Part shown: positions 34,822 to 41,746 of the stretch, in pieces
How positions within the stretch are numbered: position 1 is the first letter of the stretch
Layout: each line of letters starts with the position of its first letter
From: Aldehydirespirator sp963662645
Lineage (GTDB): Bacteria; Actinomycetota; Acidimicrobiia; Acidimicrobiales; Aldehydirespiratoraceae
DNA: 64,000 bases
Reading direction: 5' to 3'
Assembly: GCA_963662645.2 (NCBI GenBank)
Contig: OY759762.1
Location: 1,054,001 to 1,118,000 of the forward strand
The notes under the pieces: generated by a model
The model's input: only the letters and a program-made list of their open reading frames with translations
What the model was told of the DNA's origin: nothing
Database searches by the model: none
Position numbers and translations under genes: made by a program

Positions 34822-34858
34822 TTATGCAGATTGAAGGTAGTATCTTCAATCTGCATAA
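34822..34858. promoter_or_regulatory. 15-bp perfect palindrome upstream of the DUF4143 ATPase gene
   Basis: TTATGCAGATTGAAG, loop GTAGTAT, then CTTCAATCTGCATAA. It lies 20 bases before the ATPase start and ends right next to the SDR stop codon. Candidate operator for autoregulation, or a bidirectional terminator; its AT-richness favours an operator. Confidence 0.75.
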
Positions 34859-34859
34859 A

Positions 34860-35663
34860 CTAGAGGGCGAAGGTGCCGTCTAGGCGGGTCTTCCAGTTGC
34901 CGGAGGCGACGGTGCCGCCGTCGACCAGGATCGACTCGCCGTTGACGAAGCTGGCCATGTCGGAGGCCAGGAACACGATCACCGCCGCGCACTCCTCGGC
35001 CTCGGCGGTGCGGCGCAGCGGGGTGGGGTGCAGGCCCTCCATCATCGAGGTCCAGCCCGCGGCCAGGGCGGCGTCGCCGGGAGTGTAGATCATGTCGGGG
35101 GCGACGCAGTTGACTCGGATGCCCCGGTGGCCGTACTCCACCGCCAGGGTCTTGGTGAACTGCTGCACGGCCGCCTTCATCGCCGCGTAGACCCCGAACC
35201 CGGGGGCGGCGTGGTAGGCCTCCACCGAGGTGACGTTGACGATGGCCCCGCCGTCGGACATCAGCGGGACGCCATGGCGCACGCAGTTGGTGACTGTGGC
35301 GAAGTTCTCGCGGATCAGGGTGTGCTCCCCCTTGGGCGACACGTCGCCGAACGGCGCCCGGAAGGTGCCGCCCGCGTTGTTGACGAGCACATCGATGGGA
35401 CCGAGCTCGTCGTGGGTGCGCTGCAGGAAGGCGGCCACCGCTTCGTCGTCACGGCCGTCGAGCACGTCGGACACGCACCGGCGGCCTGCGGCCTCGATCT
35501 GGTCGACCACATCGGGCAGATGCCTGGGGTCGTTGTCGAACACGGCCACATCGGCGCCGAAGCGGGCCATCGCTGTCGCGGTCGCCGCGCCGATGCCGCG
35601 GCCGGCACCAGTCACTACCACCACCCGGTCGGTGAGCAGGATGCTGTCAGGGGACAAGTCCAC
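34860..35663 (-). CDS. SDR family oxidoreductase
   Basis: 267 residues. Cofactor loop VVTGAGRGIGAATA, acidic FDNDPRH, IDVLVNNAGGTF, catalytic FGVYAAMKAAVQQF with Tyr and Lys four apart, and FVNGESILVDGGT are all present, so it should be active. AAAGGAG lies five bases before the GTG at 35663, which fixes the start. Substrate unknown. It is divergent from an enoyl-CoA hydratase 84 bases away, suggesting a shared role in acyl-CoA or ketone metabolism. Confidence 0.9.
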   Translation of the reverse strand: MDLSPDSILLTDRVVVVTGAGRGIGAATATAMARFGADVAVFDNDPRHLPDVVDQIEAAGRRCVSDVLDGRDDEAVAAFLQRTHDELGPIDVLVNNAGGTFRAPFGDVSPKGEHTLIRENFATVTNCVRHGVPLMSDGGAIVNVTSVEAYHAAPGFGVYAAMKAAVQQFTKTLAVEYGHRGIRVNCVAPDMIYTPGDAALAAGWTSMMEGLHPTPLRRTAEAEECAAVIVFLASDMASFVNGESILVDGGTVASGNWKTRLDGTFAL

Positions 35664-35747
35664 GGATCTCCTTTCGACGTAGGCCGAAGATACCGCCCTG
35701 CCGCGGCCAGTAGGGTTGCTGGCCCGGCGACAGGGAGGCAGACCGGC

Positions 35748-36524
35748 ATGGGAGAGTTCGTTCGAGTCGAGACCGGCAGTGGCGTGGCCACCATCCGCAT
35801 CGATCGGCCCAAGATGAACGCCATCAACCCCCAGATGCTCGATGAGCTGACCGACGCCGCCAACACCATCGGGGCCGACCCCGACGTGAGGGCGGCCGTG
35901 GTGTGGGGAGGCCCGAGGATCTTCGCGGCCGGTGCCGACATCGGCGGCTTCACCGGCCTCGACCCGGCCGGGGCCAAGGCCCTGTCTGGCCAGTTCAACG
36001 ACGCCTTCCTGGCGGTGGAGAACATGCCCCAGATCACGGTGTCGGCCGTGAACGGCTACGCGCTCGGCGGCGGCATGGAGCTGGCCATGGCCACCGACTT
36101 CAGAGTGGCCGCCGACGACGCCGTGCTCGGCCAGCCCGAGATCCTGCTCGGGATCATTCCCGGCGGCGGGGGCACCCAGCGCCTGCCCCGGCTGGTGGGC
36201 ATCACCAGGGCCAAGGAGATCATCTACACCGGCCGCAACGTGTATCCCGACGAGGCTCTCGCCATCGGCCTCGTGTCGGCGATCCATTCCTCCGAAGAGA
36301 CCTACGACGCGGCGGTCGAGATGGCCGCCGGCTACGCGGCCGGCCCGGCCGCGCTGCGCATGGCCAAGCAGGCTGTGATGGACGGCCTGCCCCTGTCCCT
36401 CGCCGACGCAGTGGCCCGCGAGACCGAGCACTTCGGCGAGTGCTTCACCACCGACGACACCGCCATCGGCGTGGCCAGCTTCCTGGAGACGGGCCCCGGC
36501 AAGGCGACCTTCACCGGCCGCTAG
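35748..36524 (+). CDS. Enoyl-CoA hydratase
   Basis: 258 residues, a canonical crotonase. Oxyanion-hole motifs FAAGADIGGFTG and SAVNGYALGGGMELAMATD are followed by LGQPEILLGIIPGGGGTQRL, which contains the catalytic Glu region. It hydrates trans-2-enoyl-CoA in fatty-acid oxidation. GGGAGG precedes the ATG at 35748. It is followed by two family 1 hairpins before a convergent ABC permease gene. Confidence 0.93.
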   Translation: MGEFVRVETGSGVATIRIDRPKMNAINPQMLDELTDAANTIGADPDVRAAVVWGGPRIFAAGADIGGFTGLDPAGAKALSGQFNDAFLAVENMPQITVSAVNGYALGGGMELAMATDFRVAADDAVLGQPEILLGIIPGGGGTQRLPRLVGITRAKEIIYTGRNVYPDEALAIGLVSAIHSSEETYDAAVEMAAGYAAGPAALRMAKQAVMDGLPLSLADAVARETEHFGECFTTDDTAIGVASFLETGPGKATFTGR

Positions 36525-36551
36525 CCGTCGGCAGGGCTGGAACAAGCCCCC

Positions 36552-36599
36552 GAACTGGCAGCAAGACGACCCCTATAGGGGGCGAAACGCTGCCAATTC
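36552..36599. repeat. Dispersed hairpin repeat, family 1
   Basis: Arms GAACTGGCAGC and GCTGCCAATTC with an inner perfect palindrome CCCCTATAGGGG. First of two copies between convergent genes. Confidence 0.78.
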
Positions 36600-36624
36600 C
36601 GAGAACGCCAACGAGCCTCCTGTC

Positions 36625-36671
36625 GAACTTGCAGCACAATGCACGCATAGCGCGCGAAACGCGGCCAATTC
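36625..36671. repeat. Dispersed hairpin repeat, family 1
   Basis: Diverged copy with arms GAACTTGCAGC and GCGGCCAATTC and inner GCACGCATAGCGCGC. It ends four bases before the ABC permease stop. Confidence 0.72.
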
Positions 36672-36674
36672 CGC

Positions 36675-37463
36675 TCAGGCGACGTCTAGGCGGTTGAGCC
36701 TGATCGCGGCGAGGACAAGACTCGCGACCGACACCGCGGCCAGCACTACCAGCGCGGTGGTCGTCGTGTAGGGCTCGAAACCGTAGTCGATGCCCCCGAG
36801 GTGGCTCAGCACCGACCGGGTGTAGCCCCTCAGCGACAGGCGGGCAGCGAACTCGCCGAGCCCGACGGCCAGGCCCTCCCACAGCAGCACGTAGCCAAGG
36901 CCCCACATGATCGGCTTGCGGACCAGCAGGCCAACCAGCACGAACAGCGACGAGTAGGCGGCCGTGCCCAGCGCGGCTGCGGCAGCGGCACCCCAAACCA
37001 GGTCGGCGGAGCCGGCGACCCGGTCGGCCGCCAGCCACCCGCCGAGCGCGGTCGGCAACACCGTCAGTGGCAAGGACGCGGTGGCCGCCGCAGCTGCCGC
37101 GCCCACCACGACCGGGCCCCGGTTCATGGGCCGCAACCACAGGTACACGAGGGTGCCGTCCTCGCGGGTCTCGCCCAGCACCGACGAGCCGAACACCAGA
37201 GCGACGATGGGCACGATGATGATCAGCCCGAAGCCGTCGGCGTAGCCGGCCGCGTCGCGCAGTATCCCGGCCGAGCCCCGATCGCCCTCACCCGCGGTGA
37301 GGCCGACCAGCCAGCCCACCAGGATCATCAGCGCGCCCAGCGCGCCCAACGCCGCCAGCCGGCCCGGCGTGATGACCTGGCGGACCAGCACCCGGTAGGT
37401 CAGCAGGGCGGCCCGCAGCCGGGGCACATAGCGGCGGGCCGAGGAGGCGGTCGGGGCAGTCAT
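36675..37463 (-). CDS. ABC-2 type transporter permease
   Basis: 262 residues with about six membrane spans. Charged loops include VLGETREDGTLVYLWLRPMNRG, the conserved feature of ABC-2 permeases that remodel or export lipids, polymers or drugs. It is the last gene of a four-gene operon running ATPase, permease, ATPase, permease. The ATG at 37463 overlaps the stop of the last of three tandem mini-ORFs separating it from its ATPase. Cargo cannot be deduced. Confidence 0.87.
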   Translation of the reverse strand: MTAPTASSARRYVPRLRAALLTYRVLVRQVITPGRLAALGALGALMILVGWLVGLTAGEGDRGSAGILRDAAGYADGFGLIIIVPIVALVFGSSVLGETREDGTLVYLWLRPMNRGPVVVGAAAAAATASLPLTVLPTALGGWLAADRVAGSADLVWGAAAAAALGTAAYSSLFVLVGLLVRKPIMWGLGYVLLWEGLAVGLGEFAARLSLRGYTRSVLSHLGGIDYGFEPYTTTTALVVLAAVSVASLVLAAIRLNRLDVA

Positions 37464-37676
37464 AGCTCCTCCACCGGGGCGGCTTCCGCGCGGCTCGCGA
37501 TCACCGTCCGCTACCCAACCGCTCGAACAGTCATCGCTTCTCCACCGGGGCAGCTTCCGCTCGGCTCGCGATCACCGTCCGCTGCCCAACCGCTCGAACA
37601 GTCATCGCTTCTCCTGCGGGGCGGGTCCCGCTCGGCTCGCGGCCGCAAGCCGTAGCCCTGTCACTCGAACGGTCAT
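37460..37676 (-). repeat. Three tandem 71-bp units, each a coupled mini-ORF between ATPase and permease
   Basis: ATG codons lie at 37676, 37605, 37534 and 37463, exactly 71 bases apart; the last is the permease start. Each unit's frame (24 codons) ends in a TGA overlapping the next ATG (ATGA), and the first ATG overlaps the ATPase stop. Units 1 and 2 are open (MTVRVTGLRLAAASRAG..., MTVRAVGQRTVIASRAE...), both ending EKR like the ATPase itself (DKR). Unit 3 has TAG at codon 8. The unit therefore looks like a duplicated gene junction that has kept its overlaps. Whether the peptides are made or simply pass ribosomes on is open. Confidence 0.85.
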
Positions 37677-38671
37677 CGCTTGTCCACCAGGTAGCGGAAC
37701 ACGGACTCAAGGTCCTCGTCGAGGGGGGCGACCCTAGACAGTCGGGCATCAAGCCGTTGGGCCAGGGGTGCTACCTCCCGGCCGAGGCGGTCGACGTCGC
37801 GGGTGTCCACGACAAGGGAGTCGGTGCCGACGCTCACCCCCACCGCGGTGCCCGACTCCACCAGCGCGGCCGCGAACTGCCGGGGCCGCTCGACGGCGAT
37901 GCGGATCCGATGGGGGCGGTCGTCCATCAGCTCGCGCAACTCCCGGTAGTCGCCGGTGGCGGCCAGCCGTCCCTGGGCGATCAGCAGGATCCGGGACCCG
38001 AGGCGGGCCACCTCCTCAAGCACGTGGCTGGAAACCAGCACACAGCGGCCCTCGTCGCCCAGGCCGTGGAACAGCTCGATCATGCGGCGCCGCTGCACGG
38101 GGTCGAGCCCGGTGAGGGGCTCGTCGAGGATCAGCACCTCGGGGTCGTGCACCAGGGCGGCGGCCAGCTTCACCCGCTGGCGCATGCCCTTGGAGAACCC
38201 CGACACCGGCCTGGAGTCGTCGGCGTCGAGATCCACGATCTCCAGAGCCCGCCGGGCAGCCCGCCGGGGCTCGGCAACGGCCTCCGTGGCCGCCGCGAAC
38301 GACACGAACTCCCACGCGCTGAGCCGGTCGAACAGGCCGTCCTGCTGGGGAACGAGGCCGATGCGGCCCCGCACGCGGCGGTCGCGGCGGGCGTCGACGC
38401 CCAGCACCCGCACGGTGCCCTGGGTGGGCGGGGTCAGCCCGCACATCACTCTGAACAGCGTGGACTTGCCCGCGCCGTTGGGGCCGAGCAGGGCGGTCAC
38501 CCCGGCCCGCACCGAGAAGGTCACGTCCGACACCGCCACCACGTCCCCGAACACCTTCGACACGCTGTTCACCTCGACCATGGCCGAACCGTCGGGCGTG
38601 AGCGGAGGCACCCGCGGCGGCCCCGAGCCCGGAGACGCGGGCGCGGCAGGCGCGGGCGGCTGGATGCTCAT
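37673..38671 (-). CDS. ABC transporter ATP-binding protein
   Basis: 332 residues. Walker A GPNGAGKSTLF, Q-loop VPQQDGLFD, signature GFSKGMRQRVKLA, Walker B VLILDEPLTGLD and the H-loop VSSHVLEE are intact. The C-terminal 90 residues are a small accessory domain typical of ABC-2 ATPases. A Pro/Ala-rich N-terminal 30 residues may be a linker or an over-long start. ATG at 38671 overlaps the upstream permease stop (ATGA). It would energise the permease encoded downstream, past the tandem mini-ORFs. Confidence 0.9.
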   Translation of the reverse strand: MSIQPPAPAAPASPGSGPPRVPPLTPDGSAMVEVNSVSKVFGDVVAVSDVTFSVRAGVTALLGPNGAGKSTLFRVMCGLTPPTQGTVRVLGVDARRDRRVRGRIGLVPQQDGLFDRLSAWEFVSFAAATEAVAEPRRAARRALEIVDLDADDSRPVSGFSKGMRQRVKLAAALVHDPEVLILDEPLTGLDPVQRRRMIELFHGLGDEGRCVLVSSHVLEEVARLGSRILLIAQGRLAATGDYRELRELMDDRPHRIRIAVERPRQFAAALVESGTAVGVSVGTDSLVVDTRDVDRLGREVAPLAQRLDARLSRVAPLDEDLESVFRYLVDKR

Positions 38672-39642
38672 CGGCTCAGCGCCAGCCGCCGGTAGCGCCA
38701 CCACACCACGGCCGAGCCCACCGCCACCCAGGCCATGTTGGCCACGGCCACGAACGTGGTGGAGAGGCTGTCCCGCCCCGCCCCGGGACTGAAGTCGTCG
38801 TCTGGTTCTGGCTCCCCGCCCCCGATGGGATCGATCCCCTCGACGCCGTAGATGCGGTTCTTGAACTCATCGGAGATCCCCCCGAGGTCGAAGGCGTAGA
38901 TGTTGGCGCTCATGTCGGCCGCCTCCACCAGCGCCAGCGTCACGAACCCGCTGCCCCACAGCAGCAGGATCACCCCGACCGAGGCGAACGCCCGGCGGTC
39001 GGTGAGGCTGGCCGCGGCCAGGCTGGCCGCGGTGAACGCGGCCGAGATGGCCGCGCCGGCCGCGACGATCCGAACGAAGATCTTGATCCACTCGATGAAG
39101 CCGTCGGGACCCGAGCCCTCGATGGTGTAGGCCACCAGCAGGAACAGCACCGGGCCGATGGTCAGCACGGCCAGGGTGAGGGCCACCGCCAGCGCCTTGG
39201 AGGCGAGATAGTTCCACCGCTGCAGCGGGGTCGACAGGTACATCTGGAGCATCCCGCTGCGGCGGTCTGAGACCAGGATGTCGGGCACGACGATGCCGCA
39301 GTAGAAGAACAGCGCGGTGGTGATGAAGCCGTAGTACTGGTGGTAGTCGGGCAGGATCTCGTCGGTGATCAGGTCGACGTCGAGCACCACCGCGAGGCCC
39401 ACGAACACCACCGCGGGCACCAGCGCGATGACTACCGCCAGCCACGGCAGGATCTTGTGGCGGGCCGGGCGGCCGAGTCCGAGGGTGTGGCGCACCGAGT
39501 AGCGGACCACCGATCGAACCGCTCCCGGCAGGCCGGTGCGGGGACCGTCGTAGGACCGGTAGCCCTGGTCGATGATCCGAGTGGTGTCGGCGGTGTTGTC
39601 GGCATCGCCGGCCGGTGAGACGGGCACCGCCGGATCGCTCAT
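38668..39642 (-). CDS. ABC-2 type transporter permease
   Basis: 324 residues with about six spans. After a hydrophilic 55-residue N-terminus containing YRSYDGPRTG, the first span is LPWLAVVIALVPAVVFVGLAVV. The loop VSDRRSGMLQMYLSTPLQRWNYLASK carries the coupling motif of ABC-2 permeases. A long extracytoplasmic acidic loop (GGGEPEPDDDFSPGAG) precedes the last span. ATGA overlaps join it to ATPases on both sides, so stoichiometric production is likely. The YRSYDG N-terminal motif is typical of actinobacterial ABC-2 permeases of unknown cargo. Confidence 0.88.
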   Translation of the reverse strand: MSDPAVPVSPAGDADNTADTTRIIDQGYRSYDGPRTGLPGAVRSVVRYSVRHTLGLGRPARHKILPWLAVVIALVPAVVFVGLAVVLDVDLITDEILPDYHQYYGFITTALFFYCGIVVPDILVSDRRSGMLQMYLSTPLQRWNYLASKALAVALTLAVLTIGPVLFLLVAYTIEGSGPDGFIEWIKIFVRIVAAGAAISAAFTAASLAAASLTDRRAFASVGVILLLWGSGFVTLALVEAADMSANIYAFDLGGISDEFKNRIYGVEGIDPIGGGEPEPDDDFSPGAGRDSLSTTFVAVANMAWVAVGSAVVWWRYRRLALSR

Positions 39643-40562
39643 CGGGCACCGTCCTCGAAGAGGTCCTCGAGCGTGCGGCGCCGGGTGTCGAGGCGGCGGA
39701 TGCGGGCGCCGGCCGCGGCTACCGCGTCGCGGGCCCGATCGCACAGTTCCTCGAAACCGGCGCCGCGCAGGGCCAGCGTGGCCTCGCGGCGTCCGACGTC
39801 GAGGCCGGCGGCGCGCAGTGCGGCCTCCACCGCGCCGACCGATCCTGCGGGTTCGGCCACCTCCACCAGCTCGAGGGTGATCCCCTCGCCCGCGCCGACG
39901 AGGTCGCTGATCGGTCCGCAGGCCACCAGCCGGCCGGCGTCCAGGGCCACCACGTTGTCGCAGACCCGCTCGACCTCCTCGAGCTGGTGCGACGACAGCA
40001 CGACGTTGATCGAGAAGTCCCGGCTGATCTCGCCGATGAGGGTCAGCATCTCGCTGCGCTGCACCGGGTCGAGGCCGTCGGTGGGCTCGTCGAGCAGCAC
40101 GAGCTTGGGGTCCGAGGCGATGGCCTGGGCCAGCTTCACCCGCTGGCGCTGGCCGGTGGACATGGTGCCCAGAGTCCGGAGGCGCTCCTCGCCGAGCCCG
40201 ACAAGCCACAGGGTGTCGGATGCCCGGTTGCGAGCCTCGCTGCGGGGCAGACCCTGAACTTCGGCCAGATGACGGACGAAGTCCACGGCCCGCATCTCGT
40301 CGGGCAGCACGTTGCGCTCGGGCGCGAAACCCACCATGGCCCTGAGCCGCTGGCCAGCCTTGAGGGGATCGTGGCCGAGCACGGTGAGCGATCCCGACGT
40401 CGGCACCCGCAGCCCGAGCATCGCGTTGAGCAAAGTCGTCTTGCCCGCGCCGTTGGCGCCCACGAGCCCGGTCACGCCCGGCTGCATCGTGAGGTCGAGG
40501 GCATCGAGGGCGACCGTGGCACCGAAACGCTGCGTCAGCGCCTGCGTCTCGACTATGGACAC
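39639..40562 (-). CDS. ABC transporter ATP-binding protein
   Basis: 307 residues. Walker A GANGAGKTTLLNA, signature TMSTGQRQRVKLAQA, Walker B LVLLDEPTDGLD and H-loop LSSHQLEEVE are intact. The C-terminal domain ends RRRTLEDLFEDGAR. It is the first gene of the export operon. GTG at 40562 is the start, giving MSIVETQALTQRFG. It pairs with the permease immediately downstream (ATGA). The upstream 391 bases separate it from a divergent ABC operon and carry family 1 hairpins. Confidence 0.9.
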   Translation of the reverse strand: MSIVETQALTQRFGATVALDALDLTMQPGVTGLVGANGAGKTTLLNAMLGLRVPTSGSLTVLGHDPLKAGQRLRAMVGFAPERNVLPDEMRAVDFVRHLAEVQGLPRSEARNRASDTLWLVGLGEERLRTLGTMSTGQRQRVKLAQAIASDPKLVLLDEPTDGLDPVQRSEMLTLIGEISRDFSINVVLSSHQLEEVERVCDNVVALDAGRLVACGPISDLVGAGEGITLELVEVAEPAGSVGAVEAALRAAGLDVGRREATLALRGAGFEELCDRARDAVAAAGARIRRLDTRRRTLEDLFEDGAR

Positions 40563-40953
40563 GCGCGGAGCATACGGCCGCCCGGTCCCGTTCCTGTGCT
40601 CAGTCTGCGGTTGCGGGACTGACTCGTCCACAAGCCCACTCTGCGGCCCGCCGCCCCACCCCCCAATCGGGGATGACCCTGAACTGTCCCCGAGGGATTG
40701 TCCGCCGTCGGGGCGAACCGTGCACAACGCTGCCAATTCCCGACGGTCCGGCCGACCCCGACCGAACTGGCAGCAAGACGCACACATACCGTGCACAACG
40801 CTGCCAATTCTCCCAGGCCGGGCCGCTGCGGCCCGGGGCACCCTGAAGGCTCTTGGGGGCTCAGGGCAAAAGTAAGGGACATCCCCGGTTGGGGCGATCT
40901 GCGCCGCCCATAGAGTCGGGCGCGAGTCTTCACAACCGCTCCTAGGAGAACCT
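40563..40953. other. Divergent intergenic region with family 1 hairpins
   Basis: 391 bases without a gene, between two divergent ABC operons. It holds one diverged hairpin unit (40681-40739, ending CTGCCAATTC) and one clear unit (40764-40810). Promoters for both operons must lie here; I cannot identify boxes. The hairpins here are not at gene 3' ends, unlike most other copies. Confidence 0.55.
40764..40810. repeat. Dispersed hairpin repeat, family 1
   Basis: Arms GAACTGGCAGC and GCTGCCAATTC, inner CACACATACCGTGC. It is located upstream of the plus-strand ABC operon in a divergent region. Confidence 0.78.
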
Positions 40954-41703
40954 GTGACTTCCTCCCCCACCCAAGCATTGGACACAGCCGCCCGAGCGGT
41001 GGCCGCCACCAAGATCTACGGCTCGGGCGACACCGAGGTCCGAGCGCTCGACGCCATCGACGTGGCCTTCGAGCAGGGCCGCTTCACCGCCATCATGGGC
41101 CCGTCGGGATCGGGCAAGTCCACCCTGATGCACTGCATGGCCGGGCTCGACACTGTCACCTCCGGCCAGGTCATCATCGGCGACACCGACCTCACCACAC
41201 TGTCGGAGAAGGACCTCACCCTGCTGCGCCGAGACAACGTCGGCTTCGTCTTCCAGGCCTACAATCTGGTTCCCACCCTCACCGCCATCGAGAACATCAC
41301 CTTGCCGATGGACCTGGCCGGGTCTAGGGGCGACACCGCCTGGGTCGACGAGGTCGTGGACGCCACCGGTCTCGCCGACCGGGTCAAGCACCGCCCCAAC
41401 GAGCTGTCGGGGGGTCAGCAGCAGCGCGTGGCGGTGGCCCGGGCCCTGGCCGGCAAGCCCCAGATCATCTTCGCCGACGAGCCCACCGGCAACGTCGACT
41501 CCAACACCGCAGCCGAGATCCTCGGCTTCATGCGGAGTGCAGTCGACCAGATGGGCCAGACCATCGTGATGGTGACCCACGACCCGGTGGCTGCCTCCTA
41601 CGCCGACCGCGTCGTGTTTCTGGTGGACGGCAAGATCGTGGACGAACTCACCGATCCCACCCCCCAGGGCATCCGGGACCACATGACCCGGCTCGGCGCC
41701 TGA
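40954..41703 (+). CDS. ABC transporter ATP-binding protein (MacB/LolD type)
   Basis: 249 residues. The YGSGDTEVRALDAIDVAFEQG start, Walker A GPSGSGKSTLMHCMAG, VGFVFQAYNLVPTLTAIEN (Q-loop), signature NELSGGQQQRVAVARAL, Walker B IIFADEPTGNVDSNT and MVTHDP are those of the MacB/LolD/FtsE class that works with FtsX-fold permeases. GTG at 40954 with AGGAGAACCT just upstream. It is followed by two large FtsX-type permease genes, so this is a mechanotransmission-type or lipoprotein/peptide export system rather than a channel-forming importer. Confidence 0.94.
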   Translation: MTSSPTQALDTAARAVAATKIYGSGDTEVRALDAIDVAFEQGRFTAIMGPSGSGKSTLMHCMAGLDTVTSGQVIIGDTDLTTLSEKDLTLLRRDNVGFVFQAYNLVPTLTAIENITLPMDLAGSRGDTAWVDEVVDATGLADRVKHRPNELSGGQQQRVAVARALAGKPQIIFADEPTGNVDSNTAAEILGFMRSAVDQMGQTIVMVTHDPVAASYADRVVFLVDGKIVDELTDPTPQGIRDHMTRLGA

Positions 41704-41746
41704 GGCCCGCTGGAAGACCGCCCTGCACCCCTAGGCAGGCCCCCAC

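Noticed and set aside
40681..40739. A further full copy of hairpin family 1
   Set aside because: Only the right arm is well conserved; the left arm (GAACTGTCCCC) is diverged, so it is mentioned only within the intergenic region.
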